Counted from the first letter of the stretch, positions 37,339 through 48,619 are shown. The stretch: 64,000 nucleotides of DNA from Sporosarcina cyprini (GCF_022048975.1 NZ_JAKMHX010000038.1:62001-126000), one strand, 5' to 3'. A program made the numbers and translations. Notes: generated by a model not told the origin, from the letters alone.

Positions 37339-38980
37339 GACTGTCCCCCTTCACTTGAGCCAGTTCAATCTGCTGCTCCAATTCTCGCAAATACCTTGTT
37401 TTCTCCTCAGCCGAATACGCCAGCAAACGTGACATATAGTCTGTCACATCCTCTTTGTATTCTTTCACCTTGGCGATATTAAAATACAAATCCCCTGTGC
37501 GGCGGATGAAGAAGTCAGATGGTGTCATCGCCATCTCGTAATGGACGGCATATAAGATCTCCGCTTTCAAGACAGCCGGCAGAACGCTTTTCTCAGCAGT
37601 CATCGCATGCGCGTAATTGAACAGAATGTCCACATTCGTGCCATACGTGGCTGCAAGGCGCCTACCTTCATCTTTTAATATGCCGAATAATACAGCCTCA
37701 TTTGCTTTGCTTTCCTGGAACGCCTTAAATTGTTCTTCATTTTCAAATTCGCCCCCGGATAAACGCAGATGCTCCGTGACACAAGGGCCAAATTCCTTCT
37801 TCGAAAACTTCTTTGCCACACGGTCAACAACGGTTTCCGCCATCTTCCGGTAGCCAGTCAATTTGCCGCCCGCGATGGTGATCAAACCAGTCTCCGACTC
37901 CCATATTTCATCTTTCCGAGATATTTCTGAAGCTTTTTTTCCTTCTTCGTAGATGAGAGGACGAACACCCGCCCACGTTGACTCCACATGCTGACGATCA
38001 ACAGCAACAGAGGGAAACATATAATGAACAGCCTCGAGCAAATATGCCACGTCTTCTTCCGTGGCAGCCGGATTGGAGCGGTCTTCGTCAAAAAATGTAT
38101 CCGTCGTGCCAATATACGCTTTTCTGCCTCGCGGGATGGCAAATATCATGCGGCCATCCGGGGCATCAAAATAAATCGCTTGCCGTAAAGGGAAAACCGA
38201 TTGGTCGATGACAATATGAATCCCTTTTGTCAGGCGCAACCGTTTGTCATTGGAGATGGCGTCCTTCTTTCGAACTTCATCCACCCAAGGTCCCGTCGCA
38301 TTGACGATAACGGATGCATTCACAGAAAAATAGTCGCCGTCCAGCATATCCCACACGGCTGCGCCGGACAATTTGCCGTCCTCGTCATAGTTGAAATGTT
38401 CGACTTTCATATAATTTAAGCAGACCGCACCTTTTTCTGCCGCTTTTTTCAGCGCTTCCATCGTCAGTCTGGCATCGTCTGTCCGATACTCTACATAATG
38501 CCCTCCGCCAAGCAAACCTTCCTTTCTCACTAAAGGCTCCATTTGAATCACTTCGTCTGAAGTCAGCATCTCCCGGCGTTCTTCTCTCCGAACTCCCGCC
38601 AGCTTATCGTACGCGAAAAGGCCGGCTGAAGTAGTAAATCGGCCAAAAGTGCCTCCTTTATGGAATGGGAGAAGCATCCGTTCCGGTTCTGTGACATGCA
38701 GTGCATTGTTATAGACAATTTCCCGCTCTTTGCCTGTTTCAGCAACGATTTTAATATCCAATTGTTTTAAATAACGCAATCCGCCATGAACCAGTTTCGT
38801 TGACCGGCTGGATGTCCCTGCGGCATAATCCTGCATTTCGACGAGAGCGACGGAGAGTCCTCTCGTCACGGCATCAAGCGCAATTCCTGCCCCTGTAATC
38901 CCGCCTCCTACGACGAGCAGATCGAAATGATACTCCTGCAAAAACTGTTTGAATTTAGGCCTTTCCAATGCTGATAGCAT
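37319..38980 (-). CDS. glpD: Aerobic glycerol-3-phosphate dehydrogenase
   Basis: Membrane-associated FAD enzyme that oxidises glycerol-3-phosphate to DHAP and feeds electrons to quinone; 553 residues. FAD fold VVGGGITGAGIALDAVTRG, GTSSRSTKLVHGGLRYL, and IAGGKLTGYRKMAE. The start at 38980 (MLSALERPKF) follows AAGGAG by 8 bases. It lies 14 bp after glpK. Confidence 0.96.
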   Translation of the reverse strand: MLSALERPKFKQFLQEYHFDLLVVGGGITGAGIALDAVTRGLSVALVEMQDYAAGTSSRSTKLVHGGLRYLKQLDIKIVAETGKEREIVYNNALHVTEPERMLLPFHKGGTFGRFTTSAGLFAYDKLAGVRREERREMLTSDEVIQMEPLVRKEGLLGGGHYVEYRTDDARLTMEALKKAAEKGAVCLNYMKVEHFNYDEDGKLSGAAVWDMLDGDYFSVNASVIVNATGPWVDEVRKKDAISNDKRLRLTKGIHIVIDQSVFPLRQAIYFDAPDGRMIFAIPRGRKAYIGTTDTFFDEDRSNPAATEEDVAYLLEAVHYMFPSVAVDRQHVESTWAGVRPLIYEEGKKASEISRKDEIWESETGLITIAGGKLTGYRKMAETVVDRVAKKFSKKEFGPCVTEHLRLSGGEFENEEQFKAFQESKANEAVLFGILKDEGRRLAATYGTNVDILFNYAHAMTAEKSVLPAVLKAEILYAVHYEMAMTPSDFFIRRTGDLYFNIAKVKEYKEDVTDYMSRLLAYSAEEKTRYLRELEQQIELAQVKGDSHAHSNN

Positions 38981-38994
38981 ACGTCTCACTCCTT

Positions 38995-40488
<1,494 letters not shown>

Positions 40489-40507
40489 TCACCATCACTC
40501 CCTTGAT

Positions 40508-42433
40508 TCACATTACCCGTTTAAACATCTTTTCAATTTCATACGTTGAAAAATGAATAAGGACCGGTCTGCCATGCGGACAAGTATATGGATTTTCAGC
40601 TTTCGATAAATCGGACAGCAATCTCTCCATATCCGAGAATGTCAAATAATGATTGGCCTTAATTGACTTTTTGCAGCTCATCATAATGGCCGATTCCTCA
40701 CGCAGCTTTCCGATGTTGATCTGTTTATTCGTCAACACTTGCTCGATAATATCTTCGATAATGGCTGTCTCTTCTCCTGCTGGAAACCAGGAAGGATACT
40801 CTCGTACTGTATAAGACGAGGGGCCGAATTCCTCTAAAAAGATTCCGACGGCGTGCAGCATTTCCATATGCTCCTCAATCGCGGTTTTGTCACTGCCAGA
40901 GTAATGAAAGATCAGCGGCATGAGCAGCAGCTGACGCTCCTCGTGATCGACTTTCGCTACTTTATCTCTAAAGTATTCATATTTTATCCGTTCCTGTGCG
41001 GCATGCTGGTCAATCATATAAAAGCCATCTTCGTTTTGCGCTATGATGTATGTTCCATGCACTTGGCCAACCGGAACGAGAGAAGGAAAACGTTTTTCCG
41101 GCTTCTTTTCATCCGCCAGCCCTTGTTCAATTTCAGGCAGCGTTTCATTTTCCAGTTGTTCTCTATCTTCCGGCATATTTTCTTGTACGGCTAATTCCTC
41201 TGTCACCGCTAAAGCGGGCTCCTCCGCCATCGTTTCCATCACGGTCTCGTTATTCCCTCGCTCCGGCTGAATATAGGTGTTCGGTGCAGAAGATACACCC
41301 GTCTCCTTTTTCGGCCAGAAAGGTTTTTGAATCGGTTCAGGCGATGCCGGTTCCTGAGCGGTTGTCCGGGCTTGCATATTCCATATTATCGTTTGCTCGG
41401 ATGGCCGTTTGATAGCCGGCTCTTTTTTGATTGCATCCGGAATAATAATATGATTGCGGATTGCTTCATGGATGGATGTTTTGATGAGCGCCAGCAATTC
41501 CCCTTCTTTGCTGACACGGATCTGCTGCTTGGAAGGGTGAACATTGACGTCTGTCAAATAGGGATCCGCCTCCACATTAATGACCGCGATCGGATAACGG
41601 CCAATGGGCAGATACGTATGCATGCCGTCCAATATCGCTTGATTGACAGCGTAACTTTTGACCCACCTGCCGTTGACGATAAGTGTCATGTAATTTTTTG
41701 AGGCTCTTGTCATTTCCGGCAATGTGACGAACCCTTGGATCGTATAGTCGGCATTGTCGCCTTTAAAAGGAATCATTTTACGAGCGACATCCACGCTATA
41801 AATTTCAGCCAATACTCTTCGCTGATCCCCATTGCCCGCCGTATGCAGTATTTTATAGTTTTCGTGCATTAACTGGAAAGCAATATGAGGATGGCTCAAA
41901 GCGAGCCGGTTCACCAAATCAATCGTATGACCCAGTTCGGTTTGGATCGTTTTCATATATTTCAATCGGGCAGGCGTATTGAAAAACAACTGGCTGACAA
42001 TAATGTCCGTTCCTTTTCGGAAGGCGGCATTATCATGTTTAATCACCCGGCCGCCTTCCAATTGCACTTCGGTGCCTTCCGATTCGCCATCGGATGTCCA
42101 TAGCTGGATTTTCGCAACAGACGCGATACTTGCAAGCGCCTCTCCGCGAAATCCGAGCGTCCGGATTCTGAATAAATCATGCTCATTGCTAATTTTGCTT
42201 GTGGCATGCCTCTCGAACGCCAACACAGCGTCCTTTCGTGACATGCCCTTCCCGTTATCGGTAACACGGATTGAAGTGAGTCCTGCTTCCTCTAAAGCAA
42301 TTTCAATCGTCGTACTGCCAGCATCTATAGCATTTTCCACTAATTCCTTTACGATCGATGCAGGCCGTTCAACCACTTCGCCTGCCGCGATCTTGTTTGA
42401 TAATGCATCATCCATTACCGTAATGATATCCAC
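40508..42433 (-). CDS. mutL: DNA mismatch repair protein MutL
   Basis: MutL couples MutS mismatch recognition to strand removal; 641 residues. The GHKL ATPase half has KELVENAIDAGSTTIE, DNGKGM, and RGEALASI. The C-terminal half has the endonuclease motif DQHAAQERIKYE and the zinc-site CPHGRP, so it should nick DNA, as in species lacking MutH. A long low-complexity linker (about 330-440) joins them. It follows mutS by 26 bp. Confidence 0.97.
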   Translation of the reverse strand: MDIITVMDDALSNKIAAGEVVERPASIVKELVENAIDAGSTTIEIALEEAGLTSIRVTDNGKGMSRKDAVLAFERHATSKISNEHDLFRIRTLGFRGEALASIASVAKIQLWTSDGESEGTEVQLEGGRVIKHDNAAFRKGTDIIVSQLFFNTPARLKYMKTIQTELGHTIDLVNRLALSHPHIAFQLMHENYKILHTAGNGDQRRVLAEIYSVDVARKMIPFKGDNADYTIQGFVTLPEMTRASKNYMTLIVNGRWVKSYAVNQAILDGMHTYLPIGRYPIAVINVEADPYLTDVNVHPSKQQIRVSKEGELLALIKTSIHEAIRNHIIIPDAIKKEPAIKRPSEQTIIWNMQARTTAQEPASPEPIQKPFWPKKETGVSSAPNTYIQPERGNNETVMETMAEEPALAVTEELAVQENMPEDREQLENETLPEIEQGLADEKKPEKRFPSLVPVGQVHGTYIIAQNEDGFYMIDQHAAQERIKYEYFRDKVAKVDHEERQLLLMPLIFHYSGSDKTAIEEHMEMLHAVGIFLEEFGPSSYTVREYPSWFPAGEETAIIEDIIEQVLTNKQINIGKLREESAIMMSCKKSIKANHYLTFSDMERLLSDLSKAENPYTCPHGRPVLIHFSTYEIEKMFKRVM

Positions 42434-42459
42434 TCAGCCTCATCCTTTCCGTAAAGTCC

Positions 42460-45021
42460 TTATTTCTGTTGTGATTTGCCAACTTTCCAATCATATAAAG
42501 TTTGCAGTGCTTGCATCGGCGTTAGCTGGAGAACATCCAATTGGCTGAACGCATCCAAGAGGGCTCTCTCCTCCGCCGTAATCTGATTGGAGTCCTGCTG
42601 CAAATCAAAAAATGATATTTGCTCCGACACCGCCTGAGGCACTTCGGTAGTTGCCGCGCTCTCAAATTCTCTCAACAGATTTTTTGCACGTTCCAATATA
42701 TCCTCCGGCAGGCCGGCAAGCTCTGCTACGTGGATCCCATAGCTTTTATCCGCCGCTCCCGGCATAACCTTATGAAGGAAAACTACTTTCCCGTCCTGCT
42801 CCATTGCGGCTACATGGACATTTACTAACCGTTCCAAATACTCATCTAAATTCGTCAATTCGTGATAGTGGGTCGAGAATAAAGTATTGGCACCGATTTT
42901 ATCATGGATATATTCCATCATGGACTGCGCCAGAGACATGCCGTCGTACGTAGAAGTCCCTCTCCCGATTTCATCAAACAGAAGCAGACTCCGGTTTGTC
43001 GCATTCATGATCGCATTTTGTGATTCCATCATTTCCATCATGAACGTACTTTGCCCGGAAGCCAGATCATCCGCCGCCCCAATGCGGGTGAAAATCTGGT
43101 CGGTGATCGGCAATGTCGCCGATTCACACGGGACGTAACTGCCGATTTGCGCCATGACAACAATTAATGCCACCTGTCGCATGTATGTACTCTTACCGGA
43201 CATGTTAGGCCCGGTGATGAGCAGCATGTTCGATTCCTCCGTCAGTGTGCAGCTGTTTGGTATATAAAGGGAGTGATCCATCATCTTTTCAACGACCGGA
43301 TGTCGACCGTTTTTAATCTCCAAACCAGTTCCTGTATGAAATACCGGTTTCGTATACTTATGTTTCTCTGCCACAACCGAGAAAGAGAGAAGGACATCCA
43401 ACTCCGCCAGAACACTTGCTAGTTGTTGGATTGGTTGGATATGTTCTTTCATCGTTTCTCGAATGCTTGAAAATAATTGATACTCCAGTTCCTGTCCATC
43501 CGCTTCCGCATTTAGGATCAGTTCTTCCTTTTCCTTCAGCTCGGGCGTAATATATCTTTCTGCATTAGCCAGTGTCTGCTTTCTTTCATATCGAGTCAAA
43601 TCCGCATATTGAATATTGGATTTCGTAATTTCAATGAAGTAGCCAAATATCCGGTTGTAGCCTATTTTTAATGATTTGACACCCGTCCGTTCCCGTTCGA
43701 GCCGTTCCAAATCGGCAAGCCACGCTTTTCCGTTCTTCGAAGCATCTCTGTATTGATCCAGCTTTTCATCATAGCCGTCTTTAATGATTCCACCTTCTTT
43801 AACTGATAAAGGGGGCTGTTCGGCAATGGATGCTTCGAGCATGCTGCAAGCTTCGATGCAAGGATTGATTCGTTCCGCAAATTGGCGTAATGCGGCATGG
43901 GAAGAATTCGCAAGATGGCTCTTAATTTCCGGCACATTTCGCAATGAATTCCTTAGCTGCGCCAAATCCCTACCAGAAGCGCTACCCATCGAAATACGTC
44001 CTGCCAGTCTTTCGAGATCGTAGACGTTTCGAAGCGCATTGGAAAGGTCTTCACGTAAAAAGAAGTCTTCTAAGAAGGACGCGACGATATTCTGCCTCTC
44101 CGTAATGGCTTGCTCGTCCGCTAAAGGCTGGCGAATCCACATTTTCAGCTTTCGTGCACCCATAGCTGTAACCGTTTCATCCAAAAGCCAGTACAGTGTG
44201 CCTTCCTTCGTCCCTGTCCGAATGGATTGGATCAATTCCAAATTGCGCATGGAGTTGGCATCGATTGAGAGCTTCGTATTTTTCCTGATAAATTCAAAAG
44301 GCTTCAAGTGGGAAAGGGACGTCTTCTGCATGTTGCGTAAATAGGAATACAACATGTGGCACGTCTCTTTCAGCGTTTCTGGAAGATGTATAGATAATTC
44401 TTCAGGAACAGCATCTGTCCTTCCGGTTTCCATCGATAACACAATGTTCCGCTTGGCCATGCTGTCATTGAGCGCGATGTGCAGGCGTTCACCGACAACA
44501 ATCTCTTTAATGCTCAGCGCTTCCACCTCTGCAATAAAGGATCGCTCATCACCATATATGATCTCTGCCTTTCCTTCTCCTGTGGCCAAGTCCAAATACG
44601 CAAAGCCATATTGCTGATCCCCTAGATATTCGGCAGCACCGATAAAATGATTGGTATGCGAATCAATCGTCTTTCCTTCCGTTATCGTCCCGGGCGTGAT
44701 GATTTTAACAACTTCCCGCTTCACGATGCCCTTCGCACTCCGCGGATCTTCCGTCTGCTCACAGATTGCCACCTTATGTCCGTTTTGGACGAGCGTCTCA
44801 ATATAGCCTTCCGCTGAATGATATGGAACGCCGCACATCGGAATTTTATCGGCTGCTCCGCCGTCCCGGCTCGTTAGCGTAATCTCCAAAATATTGGACG
44901 CATTAATGGCATCATCAAAAAACATTTCATAAAAATCGCCCAGGCGGAAAAAGAGGAACGCATCCTGGTGCTGCGCCTTCACTTGTAAATATTGTTGGAT
45001 CATCGGTGTATATGTACTCAT
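42460..45021 (-). CDS. mutS: DNA mismatch repair protein MutS
   Basis: Mismatch-binding ATPase of 853 residues. The N-terminal mismatch clamp contains FFRLGDFYEMFFDDA with the Phe-X-Glu wedge; the ATPase has the Walker A GPNMSGKST, DEIGRGTSTYDG, and STHYHEL. The C-terminal end has the short beta-clamp type segment QISFFDL. The start at 45021 follows GAGGT by 6 bases. Confidence 0.97.
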   Translation of the reverse strand: MSTYTPMIQQYLQVKAQHQDAFLFFRLGDFYEMFFDDAINASNILEITLTSRDGGAADKIPMCGVPYHSAEGYIETLVQNGHKVAICEQTEDPRSAKGIVKREVVKIITPGTITEGKTIDSHTNHFIGAAEYLGDQQYGFAYLDLATGEGKAEIIYGDERSFIAEVEALSIKEIVVGERLHIALNDSMAKRNIVLSMETGRTDAVPEELSIHLPETLKETCHMLYSYLRNMQKTSLSHLKPFEFIRKNTKLSIDANSMRNLELIQSIRTGTKEGTLYWLLDETVTAMGARKLKMWIRQPLADEQAITERQNIVASFLEDFFLREDLSNALRNVYDLERLAGRISMGSASGRDLAQLRNSLRNVPEIKSHLANSSHAALRQFAERINPCIEACSMLEASIAEQPPLSVKEGGIIKDGYDEKLDQYRDASKNGKAWLADLERLERERTGVKSLKIGYNRIFGYFIEITKSNIQYADLTRYERKQTLANAERYITPELKEKEELILNAEADGQELEYQLFSSIRETMKEHIQPIQQLASVLAELDVLLSFSVVAEKHKYTKPVFHTGTGLEIKNGRHPVVEKMMDHSLYIPNSCTLTEESNMLLITGPNMSGKSTYMRQVALIVVMAQIGSYVPCESATLPITDQIFTRIGAADDLASGQSTFMMEMMESQNAIMNATNRSLLLFDEIGRGTSTYDGMSLAQSMMEYIHDKIGANTLFSTHYHELTNLDEYLERLVNVHVAAMEQDGKVVFLHKVMPGAADKSYGIHVAELAGLPEDILERAKNLLREFESAATTEVPQAVSEQISFFDLQQDSNQITAEERALLDAFSQLDVLQLTPMQALQTLYDWKVGKSQQK

Positions 45022-45374
45022 TCTGTAACCTCGCATTTATATTTCTTATATGTAGTAGTATACCAGAAGTGAAAAAGCGGCGAGTGGTTCGGGTAATAAT
45101 TTCCACGTAAAAAGACAATACGCGGAAAATAGTCTTTGTTCCTTTCATTCGGATATCTCTTGATGTAGACCGGTGCGATGGAGCTAGAGTGAGCGGTAGA
45201 AATTCGGTTTAAGGACCAGTTAACGCCAGTATATCAAGCTGAACGCCAGATTAATGAAACGAACGCCAGTATATCAAACTGAACGCCAGATTAAATTGAA
45301 CCCCAGTAAACCAATTTAATAAAACTAAATCACGATCTGCAAGCATCAAAAAAAGCCGGCTGCTTGAACCGGCT
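45022..45374. other. Non-coding interval upstream of mutS with a repeat array
   Basis: A 353-bp stretch between cotE and mutS. It holds the 20-bp repeat array (45212-45312) and the cotE terminator; nothing else recognisable apart from presumed mutS promoter sequence. Confidence 0.6.
45212..45312. repeat. Tandem repeat array, exact 20-bp period in an alternating pattern
   Basis: AACGCCAG starts at 45222, 45242, 45262 and 45282, exactly 20 bp apart, then AACCCCAG at 45299, and a half-like AGGACCAG at 45212. The tails alternate: copies 1 and 3 read TATATCAARCTG, copies 2 and 4 ATTAA-rich, giving a 40-bp ABAB order. Confidence 0.9.
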
Positions 45375-45376
45375 TT
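45346..45376 (-). terminator. Terminator of cotE
   Basis: AAAGCCGG and CCGGCTTT around a 9-base loop, followed by TTTTTTGATG on the minus strand; it begins within the cotE stop codon. Confidence 0.85.
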
Positions 45377-45917
45377 AGCGTGAGGATTCGCTTCCTTTGG
45401 CTTCTGCATTTTCCGCTCCACTTGCGTGAGAGGAGGATTCGTCTTGCAGCGCCCATTCTTCTTCAAATTGGTGCGGGTGGACGGTAATGCATACTTTTGT
45501 TTCTCCGACGACCTCGGCTACCAATTCGCGCTCGACTTTGATGACAAATTTCTCTCCGCAATCTGAGATGACCGCTTCCGTGCAATTTGGATGTTGAACG
45601 ACATTGACGATTACTTCTTCCTGTCCAGAAGTCGGCTCATCCCGATAATTGAGTCGAATGCGATCCTTGTAGGAAATGCATTCTGTGTAAACGGATGTCT
45701 TGGAATGATCGTGGTGGGAGTACCAGACATTCACATCGAACTTTCCGCTTACTTCCACATACCGGCCAGCTTTTTTCGCTTGGTGCGTATGATTGATCAC
45801 CCAGCAGCCGAGTATGCTTGACGGACGATTCGTCGGCTTTAATGAGACCTCGGATTCGGTCCGTTTCTTCCCCTTTGCGATAACTGCCTTTGTAACAATC
45901 TGCCGTAAATTTTTCAG
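45375..45917 (-). CDS. cotE: Outer spore coat morphogenetic protein CotE, CTG start
   Basis: CotE directs assembly of the outer coat. The 180-residue product matches B. subtilis CotE (181) over its length: RQIVTKAVIAKGKKRTESEV, PSSILGCWVINHTHQ, DVNVWYSHHDHSKTSVYTE, and LVAEVVGETKV, then an acidic/Ser-rich end. The only sensible start is CTG at 45917, 7 bases after AAGGAGG and exactly where B. subtilis CotE has its Met. In frame, a TGA lies 9 codons upstream, with no ATG, GTG or TTG between, and the next standard start (GTG 45800) would remove 39 conserved residues. Confidence 0.9.
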   Translation of the reverse strand: MKNLRQIVTKAVIAKGKKRTESEVSLKPTNRPSSILGCWVINHTHQAKKAGRYVEVSGKFDVNVWYSHHDHSKTSVYTECISYKDRIRLNYRDEPTSGQEEVIVNVVQHPNCTEAVISDCGEKFVIKVERELVAEVVGETKVCITVHPHQFEEEWALQDESSSHASGAENAEAKGSESSR

Positions 45918-45973
45918 CTCTTTTCCTCCTTCGTTGACTTCTATTCATCCTATGCAACAAACGCCCAGAAAGT

Positions 45974-46009
45974 GAAAAAAAATCGGCAAGGATTTTATCC
46001 TCACCGATT
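45974..46009 (-). terminator. Terminator of the miaB-ricA operon
   Basis: AATCGGTGAGGAT and ATCCTTGCCGATT pair imperfectly around AAA, then TTTTTTT on the minus strand. It separates ricA from cotE, so cotE needs its own promoter. Confidence 0.85.
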
Positions 46010-46016
46010 CTATGTG

Positions 46017-46451
46017 TTAGGCTAGCGGTTTATGCTTTGTGTTTTCTACGTATGATCCTGTTTCGCCGCGCAATAAATCGCCGCCTGTGGATTCGATAAT
46101 TTCATTCGTTACATTATTGGCAATCGTATTGGAGACCAATTGAAGTAGTGTATTCACTTCCATTTGAGATTGCTTAAATTCTTGGACGATTGGAACCTCG
46201 TCAATTTCTTGTTGGATCGTTTCGATTTTTCCTTCAATGATTTGCAGTGCCCGTTCCTTTTCATAATGCTGAAAATTAACTGCCTGTGTTTGAAGGGATT
46301 TCAAGCTGGCGATTTTTTCACGGACTTTCTGATTTTCATTGATTTGCGCCTCTGCCCGTTTGAAGAATTCCACTTCTTCGGTATTAGCAATCATATGCGC
46401 AATCTCGCGCGCTTTTGCGATGATTTCATCTTTTGTATACATTTTTTCCAT
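46017..46451 (-). CDS. ricA: RicA (YmcA), regulator of RNase Y and of sporulation/biofilm
   Basis: Small helical protein of 144 residues of the YlbF/YmcA family, with KAREIAHMIANTEEVEFFKRA and QKVREKIASLKSLQ. In B. subtilis it forms the RicAFT (Y) complex that aids RNase Y processing and Spo0A phosphorylation; rny is 3 kb away here. The ATG shares a base with the miaB stop (TAATG), with AAGGTG 8 bases upstream. The cysteines that bind Fe-S in some homologues are absent. Confidence 0.9.
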   Translation of the reverse strand: MEKMYTKDEIIAKAREIAHMIANTEEVEFFKRAEAQINENQKVREKIASLKSLQTQAVNFQHYEKERALQIIEGKIETIQQEIDEVPIVQEFKQSQMEVNTLLQLVSNTIANNVTNEIIESTGGDLLRGETGSYVENTKHKPLA

Positions 46452-48001
46452 TACACTGTCACCTTTTCCTGTTTCACTACGCCGATGAATTCACCGTCGA
46501 GCGACCATGTTTTTGCATCTGTAATTTTCACTTCGACAATTTCACCGATCACCGAGCGAGGGGCTCTGAAGTTGACGAGTTTGTTTTTCTCCGTGTAGCC
46601 GGAAAGCACATCCGGATTTTTCTTACTTTCTCCTTCTACGAGGACTTTCACGGTTTTGCCTTTGTATGGTTTCATCGCTTCAGCCGACATGTCATTGACG
46701 AGCTTATTCAAGCGTTGGAGCCTGTCCCGCTTCACTTCCATTGGTACATTGTCTTTCATTTTCGCAGCCGGCGTGCCTTCCCGTGGTGAATAGATATACG
46801 TATAGGCCATTTCAAAACCGACTTCTTTGTATAACGATAGAGTTTCTTCGAACTGCTCATCCGTTTCATTTGGAAAACCGACAATGATATCCGTTGTGAG
46901 CGTTACATTCGGGATGGCGGCTTTAATTTTACTGACCAGTTCCAAATATTGCTCACGGGAATATTTACGTGCCATGATTTTCAATATATCACTTGAACCA
47001 GATTGGACTGGCAGGTGGATATGATCGAGAAGATTTCCACCTTTCGCCAGCACTTCGATCAAGTGATCGTCGAAATCGCGCGGATGGCTTGTTGTAAACC
47101 TGATCCTTGGGATATCGATTTTCCGCAGATCATCCATCAAATCACCAAGGCGGTAGTCGAGATCTTCGAAATCTTTGCCGTATGCATTGACGTTTTGACC
47201 GAGAAGCATGATTTCCTTATATCCTTGAGACGCCAAATGGCGAACTTCCTGGATAATATCCTCCGGCCGTCTGCTTCGCTCTTTGCCTCGTGTGTACGGT
47301 ACGATGCAATAGGTGCAGAACTTGTCGCAGCCGTACATGATGTTAACCCAAGCCTTGATATTGCCGTGCCTTACTTTTGGAAGGTTTTCAATGATATCTC
47401 CTTCCTTTGACCAAACTTCTATTACCATTTCTTTTGATAGATAGGCTTCATTCAAAATATTAGGAAGACGGTGGATATTGTGCGTTCCGAATATCATATC
47501 GACCTGATCATAGGTTTTTAATATTTTCTTAACAACCGATTCCTCCTGCGACATACAACCGCAGACCCCAATGAGCAAATTTGGATTTTCCAGTTTAAGA
47601 GGCTTTAGATGGCCAAGCTCTCCAAACACTTTGTTTTCCGCATTTTCCCGGATCGCGCATGTGTTCAGCAAAATGACATCAGCCGTATCAACTGAATCTG
47701 TCGGTTCATATCCAAGCTCCATGAAAATGCCTGCCATAACTTCTGTATCATGCTCGTTCATCTGACAGCCGTATGTGCGGATGTAGAACTTCTTGCCTTG
47801 TCCCATTCCACGAAACTGTTCTTCAATGGAGAAATCATGATGGTATTCGATATCCTCTTTGCCCCGCTTTTTAGCGTCTTTCAACGAAGGCGGTGTATAG
47901 ACAGATTGAAAATATTGGCTATAATCCTTTTCCTCTTTATGGGCAGGTTTCGTAATTCCTGGTTTCAAAAGCCCGTTTTCCAGGCGTTGTTCTTCATTCA
48001 A
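46451..48001 (-). CDS. miaB: tRNA-2-methylthio-N6-dimethylallyladenosine synthase
   Basis: Radical-SAM methylthiotransferase acting on A37 after MiaA; 516 residues. The UPF0004 domain has [18 protein letters not shown], the radical-SAM cluster is [16 protein letters not shown], and a TRAM domain closes the protein. TTG at 48001 ([10 protein letters not shown]) is preferred: AAAGGGG lies 9 bases upstream and B. subtilis MiaB begins MNEKQRLE. An in-frame ATG at 48055 is the alternative. Confidence 0.95.
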   Translation of the reverse strand: MNEEQRLENGLLKPGITKPAHKEEKDYSQYFQSVYTPPSLKDAKKRGKEDIEYHHDFSIEEQFRGMGQGKKFYIRTYGCQMNEHDTEVMAGIFMELGYEPTDSVDTADVILLNTCAIRENAENKVFGELGHLKPLKLENPNLLIGVCGCMSQEESVVKKILKTYDQVDMIFGTHNIHRLPNILNEAYLSKEMVIEVWSKEGDIIENLPKVRHGNIKAWVNIMYGCDKFCTYCIVPYTRGKERSRRPEDIIQEVRHLASQGYKEIMLLGQNVNAYGKDFEDLDYRLGDLMDDLRKIDIPRIRFTTSHPRDFDDHLIEVLAKGGNLLDHIHLPVQSGSSDILKIMARKYSREQYLELVSKIKAAIPNVTLTTDIIVGFPNETDEQFEETLSLYKEVGFEMAYTYIYSPREGTPAAKMKDNVPMEVKRDRLQRLNKLVNDMSAEAMKPYKGKTVKVLVEGESKKNPDVLSGYTEKNKLVNFRAPRSVIGEIVEVKITDAKTWSLDGEFIGVVKQEKVTV

Positions 48002-48181
48002 ATTAGTCGTCCCCTTTCCTGCAAGCATCGGGAATTTACTCCATACTGACTCCATTATATCGAAAGAGCCCCTTGCTTTACAAGGAGTGGATAGATTGTT
48101 GGATGTTTGTCACAATAAAACCAGAAACGGAGATCCCTCCCCTTTTCCGCTCCACCCATTTCGCTCTCTATTTGATCTCAT

Positions 48182-48225
48182 AAAAAAAGAAAAACGGCGA
48201 GGAAAACTCTCTGTTTTTCTTCGCC
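48182..48225 (-). terminator. Terminator of spoVS
   Basis: GGCGAAGAAAA and TTTTCCTCGCC, one mismatch, followed by GTTTTTCTTTTTTT on the minus strand. Confidence 0.8.
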
Positions 48226-48261
48226 ATTTCTATTTACGTTATTAGGACTGCCGTCACCTTA

Positions 48262-48534
48262 CTATTGACGGATACGTTTTTCGACTAGCAGCTTCAGCGC
48301 GGTGCGCCCTTCACCATTAATTTGGATATCAGTGAATGCTGGAGCACAGACAAGATCTCCGCCACTCGGAGCGACAAAGCCCCGGGCAATGGCAACTGCT
48401 TTGATTGCCTGGTTCAGAGCACCGGCCCCTACTGCTTGCATTTCAGCGTAGCCTTGATCCCGAATGACCGCTACGAGTGCTCCGGCGACTGAGTTCGGAT
48501 TCGAGCGGGATGATACTTTTAACGGACTCACCAT
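48262..48534 (-). CDS. spoVS: Stage V sporulation protein S
   Basis: Alba-like small protein of 90 residues, nearly identical in core to B. subtilis SpoVS (86): PNSVAGALVAVIRDQG, GAGALNQAIKAVAIARGFVA, and FTDIQINGE. SpoVS affects septum formation and coat assembly. AAGGAGG precedes the ATG. It lies between miaB and ymdB as in B. subtilis, but tdh and kbl are absent. Confidence 0.96.
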   Translation of the reverse strand: MVSPLKVSSRSNPNSVAGALVAVIRDQGYAEMQAVGAGALNQAIKAVAIARGFVAPSGGDLVCAPAFTDIQINGEGRTALKLLVEKRIRQ

Positions 48535-48555
48535 GTTTCCTCCTTATTTTGCGAT

Positions 48556-48582
48556 GTCTATGGAATGAAATTATCCATAGAC
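48556..48582. promoter_or_regulatory. Perfect 9-bp inverted repeat in the spoVS leader
   Basis: GTCTATGGA (48556-48564) and TCCATAGAC (48574-48582) are separated by 9 bases, about 10 bp before the spoVS ribosome binding site. It lacks a T tail, so it is not a terminator. It may be an operator or a leader hairpin. Confidence 0.55.
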
Positions 48583-48619
48583 CATCCTATGAAAACGGAG
48601 GGCTTTTTAGACGCGCCTT

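Noticed and set aside
41979-42548. 189-codon plus-strand ORF antisense to mutL/mutS
   Set aside because: Shadow of conserved genes on the other strand.
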